DNA of 51,017 bases. It comes from Gemella sanguinis ATCC 700632 (GTDB lineage: Bacteria > Bacillota > Bacilli > Staphylococcales > Gemellaceae). Each line of letters begins with the position of its first letter. Position 1 is the first letter of the stretch. The stretch spans positions 1-51,017 of the forward strand of contig NZ_JNJO01000011.1 of the NCBI RefSeq assembly GCF_000701685.1. Direction: 5' to 3'. Positions 41,590 through 50,697 of this stretch are shown here, in pieces. The position numbers and the translations under genes were made by a program. The notes under the pieces are model-generated. The model did no database searches. It was not told the DNA's origin and saw only the letters and a program-made list of their open reading frames with translations.

Positions 41590-41621
41590 AGTAACCTAAC
41601 AATATAATATATTAGGTTACT
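41590..41621 (-). terminator. Terminator after the yitT-family gene
   Basis: Perfect 10-bp stem AGTAACCTAA/TTAGGTTACT with an AT loop. The T-tail is poor (CTCATTATTT), so some read-through into the CLC gene is possible. Confidence 0.55.
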
Positions 41622-41629
41622 CCCTATTA

Positions 41630-42538
41630 TTATTTATCTTTTTTTATACCTACTTTGATTTTCTTTGGTTGATCAAAACTGAATCCTTCGCCCATTACAT
41701 CATGAACCTCTGTTATGGTTACAAAGGCTCGTGGGTCAATCTCAAAAACGAGCGATTTCAGTCTACTTATTTCATTTCTTGATACAACACAATAACCAAT
41801 ATCCATATCTTTTCTAGTATAACTACCTTGTCCTTTAAAATACGTTAAACCGCGTTCCATATCTTCTTGAACTATTTTAGTTATTTCTTCTATTTTTGGT
41901 GAAACAATCATTACACCTTTACCAGATACCCCACCTTCAACTACATAGTCTATTAACTTAGTACTAATAAATATATAGAAAAGAGTATATAAGATTGCTG
42001 GGAAACTTTTTACCGCTACAAACGTAAGAGCTATAATAACACCGTCTAATACTTGAATAATTCTTCCAATTGAATTTCCTGTATAAAGTTGAATAATTTT
42101 AGCTACAATATCTACTCCTCCAGTTGTACCACCAACTAAAAATACTATTCCTAGTCCAATACCTGCGATAATACCACCAAAGACAGAAGCTAATAACTTA
42201 TCTCCACCAATATCAATATTAACATTATATATTTCAAAAAATTTCAACCACGCAGTTAACATAGAAATACCATATAAAGTATATATCATAGTTTTTCTAT
42301 CTAACATTTTAAAACCAATAATTAATAATGGTATATTAACCAATATTGTACCAGTTGATACTGGTAATCCAAATGCATAAAGTAGTAACAAGGAAATACC
42401 TGTTCCTCCACCTTCTGCAAGTTTGTTCGGTACATTAAAGTGCATTATCGCAAATGAATAAATAGCACAACCAAGACAAATAAATATTAACTCTTTCGCA
42501 ATTTTCTTTATATCAACTTTATCTAATTTTAGCGACAT
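41630..42538 (-). CDS. YitT-family membrane protein (DUF161/DUF2179)
   Basis: 302 codons. Five to six membrane segments fill the first 200 residues, with the NVPNKLAEGGGTGISLLLLYAFGLPVSTGTILVNIPLLIIG pattern typical of YitT. FLVGGTTGGVDIVAKIIQ near residue 132 is the second signature. The cytosolic C-terminal DUF2179 domain (GVMIVSPKIEEITKIVQEDMERGLTYFKGQGSYT) has a fold like nucleotide- or metabolite-binding regulators. Function is not established for the family. Preceded by GGAGGGG. Confidence 0.93.
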   Translation of the reverse strand: MSLKLDKVDIKKIAKELIFICLGCAIYSFAIMHFNVPNKLAEGGGTGISLLLLYAFGLPVSTGTILVNIPLLIIGFKMLDRKTMIYTLYGISMLTAWLKFFEIYNVNIDIGGDKLLASVFGGIIAGIGLGIVFLVGGTTGGVDIVAKIIQLYTGNSIGRIIQVLDGVIIALTFVAVKSFPAILYTLFYIFISTKLIDYVVEGGVSGKGVMIVSPKIEEITKIVQEDMERGLTYFKGQGSYTRKDMDIGYCVVSRNEISRLKSLVFEIDPRAFVTITEVHDVMGEGFSFDQPKKIKVGIKKDK

Positions 42539-42725
42539 AATACCCCTCCCATAATAAATTACATATACATTATATCAAGTAATATTTTTAAAAACAACAC
42601 TTCTCGCAAAATTTTTATGTAAATTAAAGTAATTAATAAATTTCATATTGTAACTTTTATTTTTTTTTAGACTTTTCTTTCAATTTGTACTATAATTATA
42701 ATATCAATCATTGGAGGATAACTTA

Positions 42726-43244
42726 ATGAATAAAAATTTTATACCGAATTATCTTACCTTGTGTAATATCTTTTGTGGCTTTTTATCAATCTTAGTTACT
42801 GTACATGGATATTATGTTTGGGGAACTGTCTTTATTTTATTAGCAATGCTTGCAGACAGATACGATGGTATTGTAGCAAGAAAACTTGGTGTCGTTTCTG
42901 ACATCGGTCATGATTTAGATTCTTTATGTGACGTTGTAAGTTTTGGTGTAGCTCCTGCTATACTAATTTTTGAAAAATTTGTATCTATTGATAAACCAAC
43001 TTCTACATTAATAGTGATAGTAGCTATCCTTAGTGCCATCTATGCTTGTTGTGGTGCTTATAGATTAGCACGATTTAATGTTACTAAAATGAAAGATGGT
43101 TATTATCAAGGTGTACCTATTACAACATGTGGATCAGTTTTAGCTATAATATCATTATTTAACTTACCAAGCATTATAAACCTATTATTACTAATAATCT
43201 GTTCATACTTAATGGTAAGTAATTTAAAAATTAAGAAAATATAA
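42726..43244 (+). CDS. pssA: CDP-diacylglycerol-serine O-phosphatidyltransferase
   Basis: 172 codons from ATG 42726, eight bases after GGAGG; the longer frame would place the ribosome site inside the gene. NFIPNYLTLCNIFCGFLSIL at the start is typical of Gram-positive PssA. The CDP-alcohol transferase motif DRYDGIVARKLGVVSDIGHDLDSLCD has all catalytic acidic residues in DxxDGxxARx8GxxxDxxxD spacing. About five membrane segments. It makes phosphatidylserine, the substrate for Psd encoded at 11191, so the cell should make phosphatidylethanolamine. In Bacillus pssA and psd are adjacent; here they are not. Confidence 0.92.
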   Translation: MNKNFIPNYLTLCNIFCGFLSILVTVHGYYVWGTVFILLAMLADRYDGIVARKLGVVSDIGHDLDSLCDVVSFGVAPAILIFEKFVSIDKPTSTLIVIVAILSAIYACCGAYRLARFNVTKMKDGYYQGVPITTCGSVLAIISLFNLPSIINLLLLIICSYLMVSNLKIKKI

Positions 43245-43248
43245 AAAT

Positions 43249-43276
43249 AAAAAGTTTGGAAGTATCCAAACTTTTT
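43249..43276. terminator. Bidirectional terminator pssA/hydrolase
   Basis: Perfect stem AAAAAGTTTGGA/TCCAAACTTTTT with a four-base loop; poly-A and poly-T flanks allow use in both directions. Confidence 0.9.
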
Positions 43277-43284
43277 ATTTTTCT

Positions 43285-44049
43285 TTATTTAAGACATTCA
43301 TATATTACTTGAGCTAATCCTTCTGAATTTTCCCATGCCATAGAATGCCCAGCATTCTCTACTATTTTTACTTCTATATTATTCTTTGGTAACTCTTCTA
43401 AATCATCACTTGGTAATGTTTTACTACCGAAGATAAAGAATCGAGGAATCTTATAACTATAGAACATATCACGCCAAGGGACTTCTCTAACTTCTATAGC
43501 ATCCCTTGATATTTGATATGCTGCCTCTGGCAACCAATTTCTTAATGTTGCTGCCCACATTGTATTCTTTCCACTTGCACAATATTCTATTAAGCTACTT
43601 ATTCTACTCTTATAATTCTCTTCAGTATACTGAGCAACAGCCCAACTAGTTCTTCCTTTAGTCGCAGGATCTAAATTAGGTTCTGTTAGTATTAATCGAT
43701 CTATCTTTTCCTTACAAAGACCGCAAAGTTCTATAGAGATAGCCCCTCCTAAACTATGCCCAAATAATATAACTTTATTTAAATTCAGATCTTCTAAAAA
43801 TTCACTTAAGTACTTCGCATGATTTTTAACTTTGTATTCAAAATCAAGAGGTTTATCACTATAACCTGCTCCTAGTAAATCTATTAATATTTTTCTATGA
43901 CCTAAGAACTCTTTCCTATTTGCTATCTCAACATAATCAAAAGAACCTGCACATCCTAATCCATGAATAAATATTATTGGTATTCCTTCACCAGGAAAAT
44001 CATTATATCTAATTTTATAATTTTTATTTCTTAATTGATATTCTCTCAT
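43285..44049 (-). CDS. Alpha/beta hydrolase
   Basis: 254 codons. Oxyanion-hole HGLGCAG near residue 28, nucleophile elbow GHSLGGAIS near residue 97 (Ser99), acid in LTEPNLDP or later FGSKTLPSDD, and catalytic His in ENAGHSMAWENSEG near residue 237. The cap region is short and helical. It resembles small esterases or lipases of Firmicutes; the substrate cannot be told. Single gene. Confidence 0.9.
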   Translation of the reverse strand: MREYQLRNKNYKIRYNDFPGEGIPIIFIHGLGCAGSFDYVEIANRKEFLGHRKILIDLLGAGYSDKPLDFEYKVKNHAKYLSEFLEDLNLNKVILFGHSLGGAISIELCGLCKEKIDRLILTEPNLDPATKGRTSWAVAQYTEENYKSRISSLIEYCASGKNTMWAATLRNWLPEAAYQISRDAIEVREVPWRDMFYSYKIPRFFIFGSKTLPSDDLEELPKNNIEVKIVENAGHSMAWENSEGLAQVIYECLK

Positions 44050-44189
44050 AAATTATCCTCCCAGACATTTATATCCTTATTATATCATTTATTGTAAGCA
44101 GTTTAAATAATAGTTATTACTTTTTTTTTTCTTCTATTTGTTATATAATCGTATGGGTATGTATTAAAATTTATATAAGGAGCATATTA

Positions 44190-45440
44190 ATGATATTTAC
44201 AGAAATTAGCAGTGACGAACTACAAAAGGTTCAAGAAAAAAATAATGATCGTTACTATTTACAACAAGCTGCTGTATATAGTAAAATGCAAAATTTCAAT
44301 AACCTAAAAACAAAAATACTTGCTGTAAAAGAAAATGACGAAGTGTTAGCATATGCAACATTTATTTACTTCCCTTATAAAAAATTCTTCTTTAAAGTAA
44401 CAGCTCAACATGGTCCAATAATGGATTATTCAAATACTGAGTTAGTTAGATTTTATATGACAGAGTTAAAAAAATATTTCGCTAAAGACTTCCGTGTTCT
44501 TTGCGTAAGGGTTAATCCATTCTTAAATGAACGTATTTACAAAGATATCGAATATGTTGAAACTACTAAAGAATCTATAGAAACAGATAAAATATTAACT
44601 TCACTAGGGTATAAACCACTTAATGATGACTTATTTACAAACCCTACTCTAGCTTCTCGTTGTATATATTCAAGAGAACTAGAAGAAACTCTTACTGAAG
44701 ATACACTATTAAAAACTGTTTCAACAATGGCTAAACGTTCAATTAACAAAGCTATAAAAGAAGGAATAACTGTAAAAGAAATCGACATTTTTAATGATGA
44801 AGATGCTGCAATCTTTGATTCAATAAACAAAAGTACAGAAGATAGAATCAACTTCCAAATTAGAACTAGTGAGTACTTTAGAAATCTAAAAACCGCATTA
44901 GGTGATAAACTTCACCTTATGGTTTCTTACTTAGATTGTGATTCACTTATTTCTAAACTAAATAAAGAAATTGAAGATTTCAATTCTGAAAAAACTAAAT
45001 TAACAGAAAAACTTGAAAGTGGAAAAGTAAATCCTGAAAAAACTATGAATAAAATAGCTAGAATAGATGAATCAATTGCTTTTAACAATGATAAAATAGC
45101 AAAAATCTCTTCTTTAAAAGAGGAGCATGGAAATACTATTTATCTATCGTGCGCAAGTTTTATAGAAACAAAACAAGATCTTATTTACTTCACTGGAGGA
45201 ATGAAAAAAGAATTCTCTAGATTTAATGGCTCATATTTAGTAATGTATACTATGATAAAATATGCTATTAGAAATAACTTCAAAATTTTCAACTTCTTTG
45301 GAACTTCTAAAGAGTTCACTTCTGAAGATGCTACTGATTATAGTGTTCTTCAATTCAAACGTCATTTTAACGGAAATGTAGAATATTTTATGGATAACTA
45401 CGAATTCCGTAATGCAATAGGTAAAATTTGGAAAATATAA
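44190..45440 (+). CDS. FemA/FemB-type peptidoglycan aminoacyltransferase
   Basis: 416 codons, AAGGAG upstream. Two GNAT-like halves are joined with a long helical arm at about 250-310 (SLISKLNKEIEDFNSEKTK...KIARIDESIAFNNDKIAKI), as in Staphylococcus FemA. Family segments are YYLQQAAVYSKMQ near residue 27, ITAQHGPIMDY-type FKVTAQHGPIMDY near residue 70, TLLKTVSTMAKRSINKAIKEGI near residue 173 and FNGSYLVMYTMIKYAI...FNFFGTS near the end. Such enzymes add amino acids from aminoacyl-tRNA to the Lys side chain of the cell-wall precursor to form interpeptide bridges. The amino acid is not inferable. Single gene. Confidence 0.9.
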   Translation: MIFTEISSDELQKVQEKNNDRYYLQQAAVYSKMQNFNNLKTKILAVKENDEVLAYATFIYFPYKKFFFKVTAQHGPIMDYSNTELVRFYMTELKKYFAKDFRVLCVRVNPFLNERIYKDIEYVETTKESIETDKILTSLGYKPLNDDLFTNPTLASRCIYSRELEETLTEDTLLKTVSTMAKRSINKAIKEGITVKEIDIFNDEDAAIFDSINKSTEDRINFQIRTSEYFRNLKTALGDKLHLMVSYLDCDSLISKLNKEIEDFNSEKTKLTEKLESGKVNPEKTMNKIARIDESIAFNNDKIAKISSLKEEHGNTIYLSCASFIETKQDLIYFTGGMKKEFSRFNGSYLVMYTMIKYAIRNNFKIFNFFGTSKEFTSEDATDYSVLQFKRHFNGNVEYFMDNYEFRNAIGKIWKI

Positions 45441-45443
45441 TAT

Positions 45444-45477
45444 AAAAAACTCTCTCAGAAATCTGAGAGAGTTTTTT
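45444..45477. terminator. Bidirectional terminator femAB/clpP
   Basis: Perfect 16-bp stem starting AAAAAACTCTCTCAGA with a two-base loop and T8 on the plus strand. One of the strongest terminators in the window. Confidence 0.92.
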
Positions 45478-45488
45478 TTGAATTAGAA

Positions 45489-46136
45489 TTATTCTGATTT
45501 TTTAGTTGCTTTTTTAGCAGCTTTTTTTACTTTTTCTTTTTTTTGTGGTTTATTATTTTCTGGATACATTACTTTATCCACTAAACCATATTCGCAAGCT
45601 TCTTCTGCACTTAAGTAATTATCACGTTCTGTATCACGTTCAATTGCTTTAATTGTTTGACCTGTTCTGTCCGCTAAAATTTTGTTTAATTTTTCACGTG
45701 TTCTTAATATGTGTTTAGCAGCAATTTCAATTTCAGTGGCTTGTCCTTGTGCTCCACCTAATGGTTGGTGAATCATAACTTCTGCATTTGGTAATGCATA
45801 TCTCTTACCGATAGTTCCTGCCGCTAATAAGAATGCTCCCATACTTGCAGCCATACCCATACAAATTGTTACTACATCACATTTAATATGTTGCATAGTA
45901 TCATAAATCGCAAAACCAGCTGTTACACTACCTCCTGGAGAGTTAATATAGAAATAAATATCTTTCTCACTATCTTGTGCTTCTAAAAATAAAAGTTGGC
46001 TTGTAATTGAGTTAGCAACTTGGTCATTAACTTCTGATCCTAAAATAATAATTCTATCTTTTAAAAGTCTTGAATAAATATCATAAGCTCTTTCTCCTTG
46101 AGAAGTTTGCTCTATTACTGTAGGAATTAAATTCAT
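45489..46136 (-). CDS. clpP: ATP-dependent Clp protease proteolytic subunit
   Basis: 215 codons from ATG 46136 (AGGAGG seven bases upstream). [25 protein letters not shown] is the axial-loop region. Catalytic Ser is in [14 protein letters not shown] near residue 98, His in [13 protein letters not shown] near 123, and Asp near 172 in [14 protein letters not shown]. It forms the 14-mer protease with ClpX/ClpC. The C-terminus has a tail of about 20 residues rich in Lys ([17 protein letters not shown]), beyond the usual end. A CtsR-like operator overlaps the promoter. Confidence 0.96.
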   Translation of the reverse strand: MNLIPTVIEQTSQGERAYDIYSRLLKDRIIILGSEVNDQVANSITSQLLFLEAQDSEKDIYFYINSPGGSVTAGFAIYDTMQHIKCDVVTICMGMAASMGAFLLAAGTIGKRYALPNAEVMIHQPLGGAQGQATEIEIAAKHILRTREKLNKILADRTGQTIKAIERDTERDNYLSAEEACEYGLVDKVMYPENNKPQKKEKVKKAAKKATKKSE

Positions 46137-46151
46137 TTTCTTACCTCCTAT

Positions 46152-46191
46152 TTTATACCTCACTTGCTATTATATATCAAATTTGGTCAAT
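46152..46191 (-). promoter_or_regulatory. clpP promoter with CtsR-like operator
   Basis: Minus strand -35 TTGATA (46175-46180), 17-bp spacer, -10 TATAAA (46152-46157). On the plus strand TATCAAA-TTT-GGTCAAT (46175-46191) fits the CtsR heptad repeat GGTCAAA-N3-GGTCAAA with 11 of 14 matches and overlaps the -35. A third related TCAAA follows. CtsR would repress clpP until heat or stress. Confidence 0.6.
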
Positions 46192-46209
46192 TATCAAATT
46201 TTAGCTTTT

Positions 46210-48471
46210 TTAATTTATTATTCTATCCGGAAATAACATTCTCAATACATCCAGAGATAACCTTCTTGATTTACCTTTATGAGGGTAAATATGCATCATC
46301 ATCATTGGATTAAAATTAGCTTCTATTACTCCATAATTTTGATCTGTAGCTACTTGTTTAATATCCTTAATAATTAGGTCTACCCCGCATACTTTAGCCA
46401 TCATAGCATCAGATATTTCTACAGCTAGCTTTTTGTAACTATCATCTACTTCATCAGTCATATCTATAGAGTCTCCACCAGTACTAATATTAGAGTTTTC
46501 TCTTAAATATGCTATTTGACCTTCATCCAGAACAGTATCAAAACTTAGCCCTTGTTCTTTTAATTGTAGGCTCTCAATCTCACCTAACTCTATCTTTTTA
46601 AGTGGTGTTTTCTTAGCATCTCCACGTAGAGGATTTTCATTTTTTATCTCTACCAATTCAGAAATTGTATGTTTTCCATCTCCTACTACATTTGCTGGTA
46701 CTCTAAGTAAAACAGCCTTTGTTTCACCTTCAATAACAAAGAATCTATATTCTGTTCCATCTATAAACTCTTCTATTAAAATATCCTTATCTTCTTTTAA
46801 AGCTAACAATATAGCTTTTGAAAAGTCTTCTACATCGTCTGTACCATGTTTAAAAATAGAGATTCCTAATCCGAAATTTGTACTTTTAGGTTTTATAACT
46901 ATAGGTTTATTTTTTAAATAATCAAATTTTAATAAAGCTTCATCTAATGTTGATACTTCATAACCACCTGGAACTCTGAATCCTTTTTCCGATAATACCT
47001 TCTTAGTTACAACTTTATTTTCCATTATTAATGGAGATATATAAGTATCTTTACTTGTCATATTACCATTTTTCACATATTCTACAGTTCCATTACTTTC
47101 TAAGCGAATAAACTGATCATTTTCATCTATAACATCTACTTTTATACCATTTTTTATAGCATCTTCAATTACTGCTTGAGTAGATAATTCCATGTTACTA
47201 TATGCACTTAACGAATAATATTCTCTTAAAGCTTCTTCTTTATATTTTTTAGCTAGACTAACCCCTAACTCTATTATATTACCATCTTTTTCATACTCTT
47301 TTACTATTTTTGCAGCCAGTGTAAGTGATGGGTCTATTAATTCATTTTCTTTTTCTTCTATTAATAATATATCACTTTCAGGTAAGCTCAATTCTCTTAC
47401 CATGTTTTTCATATTATCAAGAAGTTCTAAACCTTCTTCCAAGTAGATTGGCATTTCAAATGGATGAGATAAGGCAATATTCTCACTGTATTCTTTTCCT
47501 TTAGATTCTGAAGTTTTTTTATCTGCTTCTTCCATCCATACTAAAGATTTTATAAATAAATGAATAAATCTAACATCTTTTTCTAATATTCCAAAAGGAG
47601 CAAATGGATTTAAATCAAATAATCTAAATTCTATATATTTAATACCTTTTTTTGGTAAATCCGCTACGGTTTCAGCACCTCTGAATCTAACACTAGAATA
47701 AAATTCTTTTTCGGCTATTAATTTTTTATCTTTAACATAGCCCGTTAAATCAGAAATATATTTTTCTAATGAAGAATAAGATACTACGATATCATCATCA
47801 TTAACATACCCATATCTGCTTGTTCTTAAGCTTCTCACAAAGCCTTCAGGTTTCTTTCCATCTGTAAAATATTTATCTTCAGCAAATGGTGAGGCACCAT
47901 ATAGGTATACAAGTAACCATTGATATCTTAAAAATTGACGTGCTAATTTCATATATATATCATTTTTAACATTAACAACATCGTTATTTGTAATATTGGC
48001 AACACTTTTCATAAAATTATCATCAATTTGAAAATTATAATGAATACCTGATACCATTTGTTTATATTTACCATATTTTTCAACTAAGTATTCTCTATAA
48101 ACAATATCCCATTCTTTTTCAAATTGAGCTACTTTTATATCTTTATCATCAGGAAGTACAGCAGGTATGCTTAGAGGCCATATATACTCATCTTCGGGAA
48201 TATTCTTTAAAGCTACTTCATGAATAGCATTTAAAACTCTAATAACATCTTTCTCATTTCTTTCTGGTGATGTTATAAGCTCGATTTGAGACTCCGCAAA
48301 ATCTGTTTGAATATATGGATTTTCATGTCGAGGTTCTAAAACTTTAGGATGATCTGTTTTTGTAATATGACCATTTTCTAAAATTCTTTGTCCTTCTTTT
48401 TCTATTCCTATTGTTACTTTAGAAAACAATTCTTCTAAATTATTATCTTTTATAATATTTTTTAATTCCAT
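46210..48471 (-). CDS. gshF: Bifunctional glutamate-cysteine ligase/glutathione synthetase
   Basis: 753 codons, the size of GshF. Residues 1 to about 480 are the GshA-like ligase: IGIEKEGQRIL near 22, HPKVLEPRHENPYIQTDFAESQIELIT and RFRGAETVADLPKKGIKYIEFRLFDLNPFAPFG. Residues from about 490 are an ATP-grasp synthetase: KVLSEKGFRVPGGYEV, KPIVIKPKSTNFGLGI, DILIEEFIDGTEYRFFVIEG and VIEANFNPMMMMH with metal-binding Asn. It makes glutathione from Glu, Cys and Gly in two steps in the cytosol. Typical of streptococci, listeriae and Gemella-like cocci. Single gene. Confidence 0.96.
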   Translation of the reverse strand: MELKNIIKDNNLEELFSKVTIGIEKEGQRILENGHITKTDHPKVLEPRHENPYIQTDFAESQIELITSPERNEKDVIRVLNAIHEVALKNIPEDEYIWPLSIPAVLPDDKDIKVAQFEKEWDIVYREYLVEKYGKYKQMVSGIHYNFQIDDNFMKSVANITNNDVVNVKNDIYMKLARQFLRYQWLLVYLYGASPFAEDKYFTDGKKPEGFVRSLRTSRYGYVNDDDIVVSYSSLEKYISDLTGYVKDKKLIAEKEFYSSVRFRGAETVADLPKKGIKYIEFRLFDLNPFAPFGILEKDVRFIHLFIKSLVWMEEADKKTSESKGKEYSENIALSHPFEMPIYLEEGLELLDNMKNMVRELSLPESDILLIEEKENELIDPSLTLAAKIVKEYEKDGNIIELGVSLAKKYKEEALREYYSLSAYSNMELSTQAVIEDAIKNGIKVDVIDENDQFIRLESNGTVEYVKNGNMTSKDTYISPLIMENKVVTKKVLSEKGFRVPGGYEVSTLDEALLKFDYLKNKPIVIKPKSTNFGLGISIFKHGTDDVEDFSKAILLALKEDKDILIEEFIDGTEYRFFVIEGETKAVLLRVPANVVGDGKHTISELVEIKNENPLRGDAKKTPLKKIELGEIESLQLKEQGLSFDTVLDEGQIAYLRENSNISTGGDSIDMTDEVDDSYKKLAVEISDAMMAKVCGVDLIIKDIKQVATDQNYGVIEANFNPMMMMHIYPHKGKSRRLSLDVLRMLFPDRIIN

Positions 48472-48664
48472 ATCTAATCACTCTCTATAAATAATTTGAT
48501 TAACTCTTATATTATCATAAATAATAAAATTATAGTAGAAATATTACTCTAATATTAATATATTTTTTCTTTAGGTTACAATAATTATCTAGTTATGATA
48601 TAATCTAACTATATATGAGGAAAGGAGAAAGAACTAGATCTTCTCTAGTATCTTAAAACAATAT

Positions 48665-49957
48665 ATGATTAAATTAATAGCTAGTGATATGGATGGTACA
48701 CTGCTAAATAATGAACATAAAATACCTGAAAAAAATGTAGAATTAATAAAATATGCTCAAAATAATAACATTGAATTCGTAGTAGCAACAGGAAGAGCTT
48801 ACTATGAAGCATCACCTGCTCTTGAAGAAAATAATATTGTCTGTGATGTTATTAGTTTTAATGGAGGGGTTGTCTACAATAAAAATAAAGAGATTATAAG
48901 TATTACTCCAATACAAGTAAAAGATTTATATTATACGATAGGAATATTTAAAAGTTTAGATATCAGCTACCAACTTTATACAAAAAATACTGTATATACT
49001 CACAGTATCGAAACTGATATTCAAGCATATGCTGATCTTATACGCTCTATAGGTTCGACTCCAGATTTAGAATATTTAAGAACTGAATCAAAAAAAAGAC
49101 TACAAAATGGACATGTTACAGAAGTAGAAAATATAGAACTTTACTTAAACCAAGAGCATAATCCATCAATAAAAATAATTGGAATATCAAATGACCTTGA
49201 TAAATTAAAAAAGGCTAAAAAACTATTATCAGAAAATGAAAATATTGCTGTAACTTCGTCAGGTTCCAATAACCTTGAAATTATGGATAAAAATGCAACT
49301 AAGGGACATGCTTTAAAACAAGTATCAGAAGCATACAAAATATCACTAAAAAATACGTTAGCTATAGGAGATAACTTAAATGATGAGGCTATGCTTAAAA
49401 TAGTAGAATATAGCGTAGCTATGCAAAATGCAAACCCTCATCTTAAAGAAATAGCGAAATATACAACTGAAAAGAACAATGACGAAGCAGGTGTTGCAGA
49501 TACTATCTTTGAACTACTAGGTATTCATAACAACCAAAAAGACGAAGAAATTAATAGATTATTAGTTAACAAAGCTATCGAAGCGACAAAATTCTCTTAT
49601 GTTCCTTATTCTGAATTCAAAGTAGGAGCAGCGCTTCTAACTGAAGACGGAGAAATTTATACAGGTTGTAATATTGAAAATGCTAGTTATACACCTACAA
49701 ACTGTGCAGAACGTACAGCAATATTTAAAGCAGTAAGTGAAGGCATTACTAAATTCAAAAAAATTGCTGTAGTTGGTGGGCCAAAAGGAAATATAGAAAC
49801 ATATTGTCCTCCATGCGGCGTTTGCAGACAAGTAATTGCCGAATTCGCAGATGAGAACTTTGAACTAATTCTAGGAACATCTGAAAATAATTATGAAGTG
49901 TATAACTTCTTTAAAGAAGTACTACCGCTAAGTTTTACTAAAAACAATTTAAAATAA
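48665..49957 (+). CDS. Fusion of Cof-type HAD phosphatase and cytidine deaminase
   Basis: 430 codons without interruption. Residues 1-290 are a Cof/YidA-type HAD: LIASDMDGTLLNNEHKIP near 4 (nucleophile Asp), VVATGRAYYEA (motif II), Lys in MDKNATKGHALKQV and AIGDNLNDEAML (motif IV). Residues 298-430 are a complete cytidine deaminase: ATKFSYVPYSEFKVGAALL, GCNIENASYTPTNCAERTAIF with zinc-binding Cys and catalytic Glu, and CPPCGVCRQVIAEF with two more zinc Cys. Both active sites look intact. One polypeptide could deaminate cytidine and dephosphorylate a related nucleotide or sugar phosphate; that link is inferred. Confidence 0.92.
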   Translation: MIKLIASDMDGTLLNNEHKIPEKNVELIKYAQNNNIEFVVATGRAYYEASPALEENNIVCDVISFNGGVVYNKNKEIISITPIQVKDLYYTIGIFKSLDISYQLYTKNTVYTHSIETDIQAYADLIRSIGSTPDLEYLRTESKKRLQNGHVTEVENIELYLNQEHNPSIKIIGISNDLDKLKKAKKLLSENENIAVTSSGSNNLEIMDKNATKGHALKQVSEAYKISLKNTLAIGDNLNDEAMLKIVEYSVAMQNANPHLKEIAKYTTEKNNDEAGVADTIFELLGIHNNQKDEEINRLLVNKAIEATKFSYVPYSEFKVGAALLTEDGEIYTGCNIENASYTPTNCAERTAIFKAVSEGITKFKKIAVVGGPKGNIETYCPPCGVCRQVIAEFADENFELILGTSENNYEVYNFFKEVLPLSFTKNNLK

Positions 49958-49969
49958 ATGTATTAAAAG

Positions 49970-50000
49970 TATAGCATATATAATTATATATGCTATATTT
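49970..50000 (+). terminator. Terminator after the HAD-cytidine deaminase gene
   Basis: Stem TATAGCATATATA/TATATATGCTATA with a very short loop, followed by TTTTTT. Confidence 0.85.
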
Positions 50001-50020
50001 TTTGAAAACATAAAAAAAAA

Positions 50021-50040
50021 GCCGTAACATAAGTTACGAC
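50021..50040 (-). terminator. Terminator of the rRNA-tRNA operon
   Basis: Minus strand stem GTCGTAAC/GTTACGGC with one G-T pair, loop TTAT, then T9. It ends the tRNA cluster. Confidence 0.9.
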
Positions 50041-50050
50041 TTGGTTAAGA

Positions 50051-50122
50051 TGACCCGTACGGGACTCGAACCCGTGTTACCGCCGTGAAAGGGCGGTGTC
50101 TTAACCGCTTGACCAACGGGCC
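50051..50122 (-). tRNA. tRNA-Glu (UUC)
   Basis: 72 nt, acceptor GGCCCGT/ACGGGTC, anticodon loop CTTTCAC with TTC. The first of two nearly identical Glu tRNAs; CCA is not encoded. Confidence 0.97.
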
Positions 50123-50164
50123 AAAAAATATAAAAGGCTATTAGATAGCCTTTTATTCATTTAA

Positions 50165-50237
50165 TGAGCCATGAAGGACTCGAACCTTCGACCCTTTGAT
50201 TAAAAGTCAAATGCTCTACCAACTGAGCTAATGGCTC
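50165..50237 (-). tRNA. tRNA-Lys (UUU)
   Basis: 73 nt, acceptor GAGCCAT/ATGGCTC, anticodon loop CTTTTAA with TTT. Confidence 0.97.
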
Positions 50238-50241
50238 ATGG

Positions 50242-50314
50242 CTGGGATACCTGGATTCGAACCAGGGGAATGACGGAGTCAAAGTCCGTTGCCTTACCGC
50301 TTGGCTATATCCCA
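50242..50314 (-). tRNA. tRNA-Gln (UUG)
   Basis: 73 nt, acceptor TGGGATA/TATCCCA starting with the U1 typical of tRNA-Gln, anticodon loop CTTTGAC with TTG. Confidence 0.96.
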
Positions 50315-50326
50315 ATAATAGAATGG

Positions 50327-50407
50327 TGGGAAGAAGTGGATTCGAACCACTGAACCCTAAGGAGCGGATTTACAGTCCGCCGCGTTTAGCCTCTTCGCTA
50401 TCTTCCC
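50327..50407 (-). tRNA. tRNA-Tyr (GUA)
   Basis: 81 nt with a long variable arm (class II), acceptor GGGAAGA/TCTTCCC, anticodon loop CTGTAAA with GTA. Confidence 0.96.
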
Positions 50408-50423
50408 GAAATATTTAAAATGG

Positions 50424-50496
50424 TGGAGGTTAACGGGATCGAACCGCTGACCCCTTGCTTGTAAGGCAAGTGCTCTCCCAGCTGAGCTAAACCTCC
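50424..50496 (-). tRNA. tRNA-Val (UAC)
   Basis: 73 nt, acceptor GGAGGTT/AACCTCC, anticodon loop CTTACAA with TAC. Confidence 0.97.
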
Positions 50497-50506
50497 GTTC
50501 AAATGG

Positions 50507-50578
50507 TGACCCGTACGGGATTCGAACCCGTGTTACCGCCGTGAAAGGGCGGTGTCTTAACCACTTGACCAACGGGCC
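50507..50578 (-). tRNA. tRNA-Glu (UUC), second copy
   Basis: 72 nt, same as the copy at 50051 except for a change in the D arm and one in the T loop. Anticodon TTC. Confidence 0.97.
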
Positions 50579-50587
50579 AAAAAATGG

Positions 50588-50661
50588 CTCCACAGGTAGG
50601 ACTCGAACCTACGACCCTCTGATTAACAGTCAGATGCTACTACCAACTGAGCTACTGTGGA
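50588..50661 (-). tRNA. tRNA-Asn (GUU)
   Basis: 74 nt, acceptor TCCACAG/CTGTGGA, anticodon loop CTGTTAA with GTT. First tRNA after the 5S gene. Confidence 0.97.
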
Positions 50662-50697
50662 ATTATAAGTCTAAAGCATAAGCTAAAGACCTCTGAA

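Noticed and set aside
50051..50578. Gene duplication by a mobile element (two tRNA-Glu copies)
   Set aside because: Repeated tRNAs are usual in rRNA-linked clusters of Bacilli, and no insertion or attachment sequence lies between them.
50357..50593. Open frame across the tRNA genes
   Set aside because: It overlaps tRNA-Tyr, tRNA-Val and tRNA-Glu completely; a shadow of structured RNA genes.
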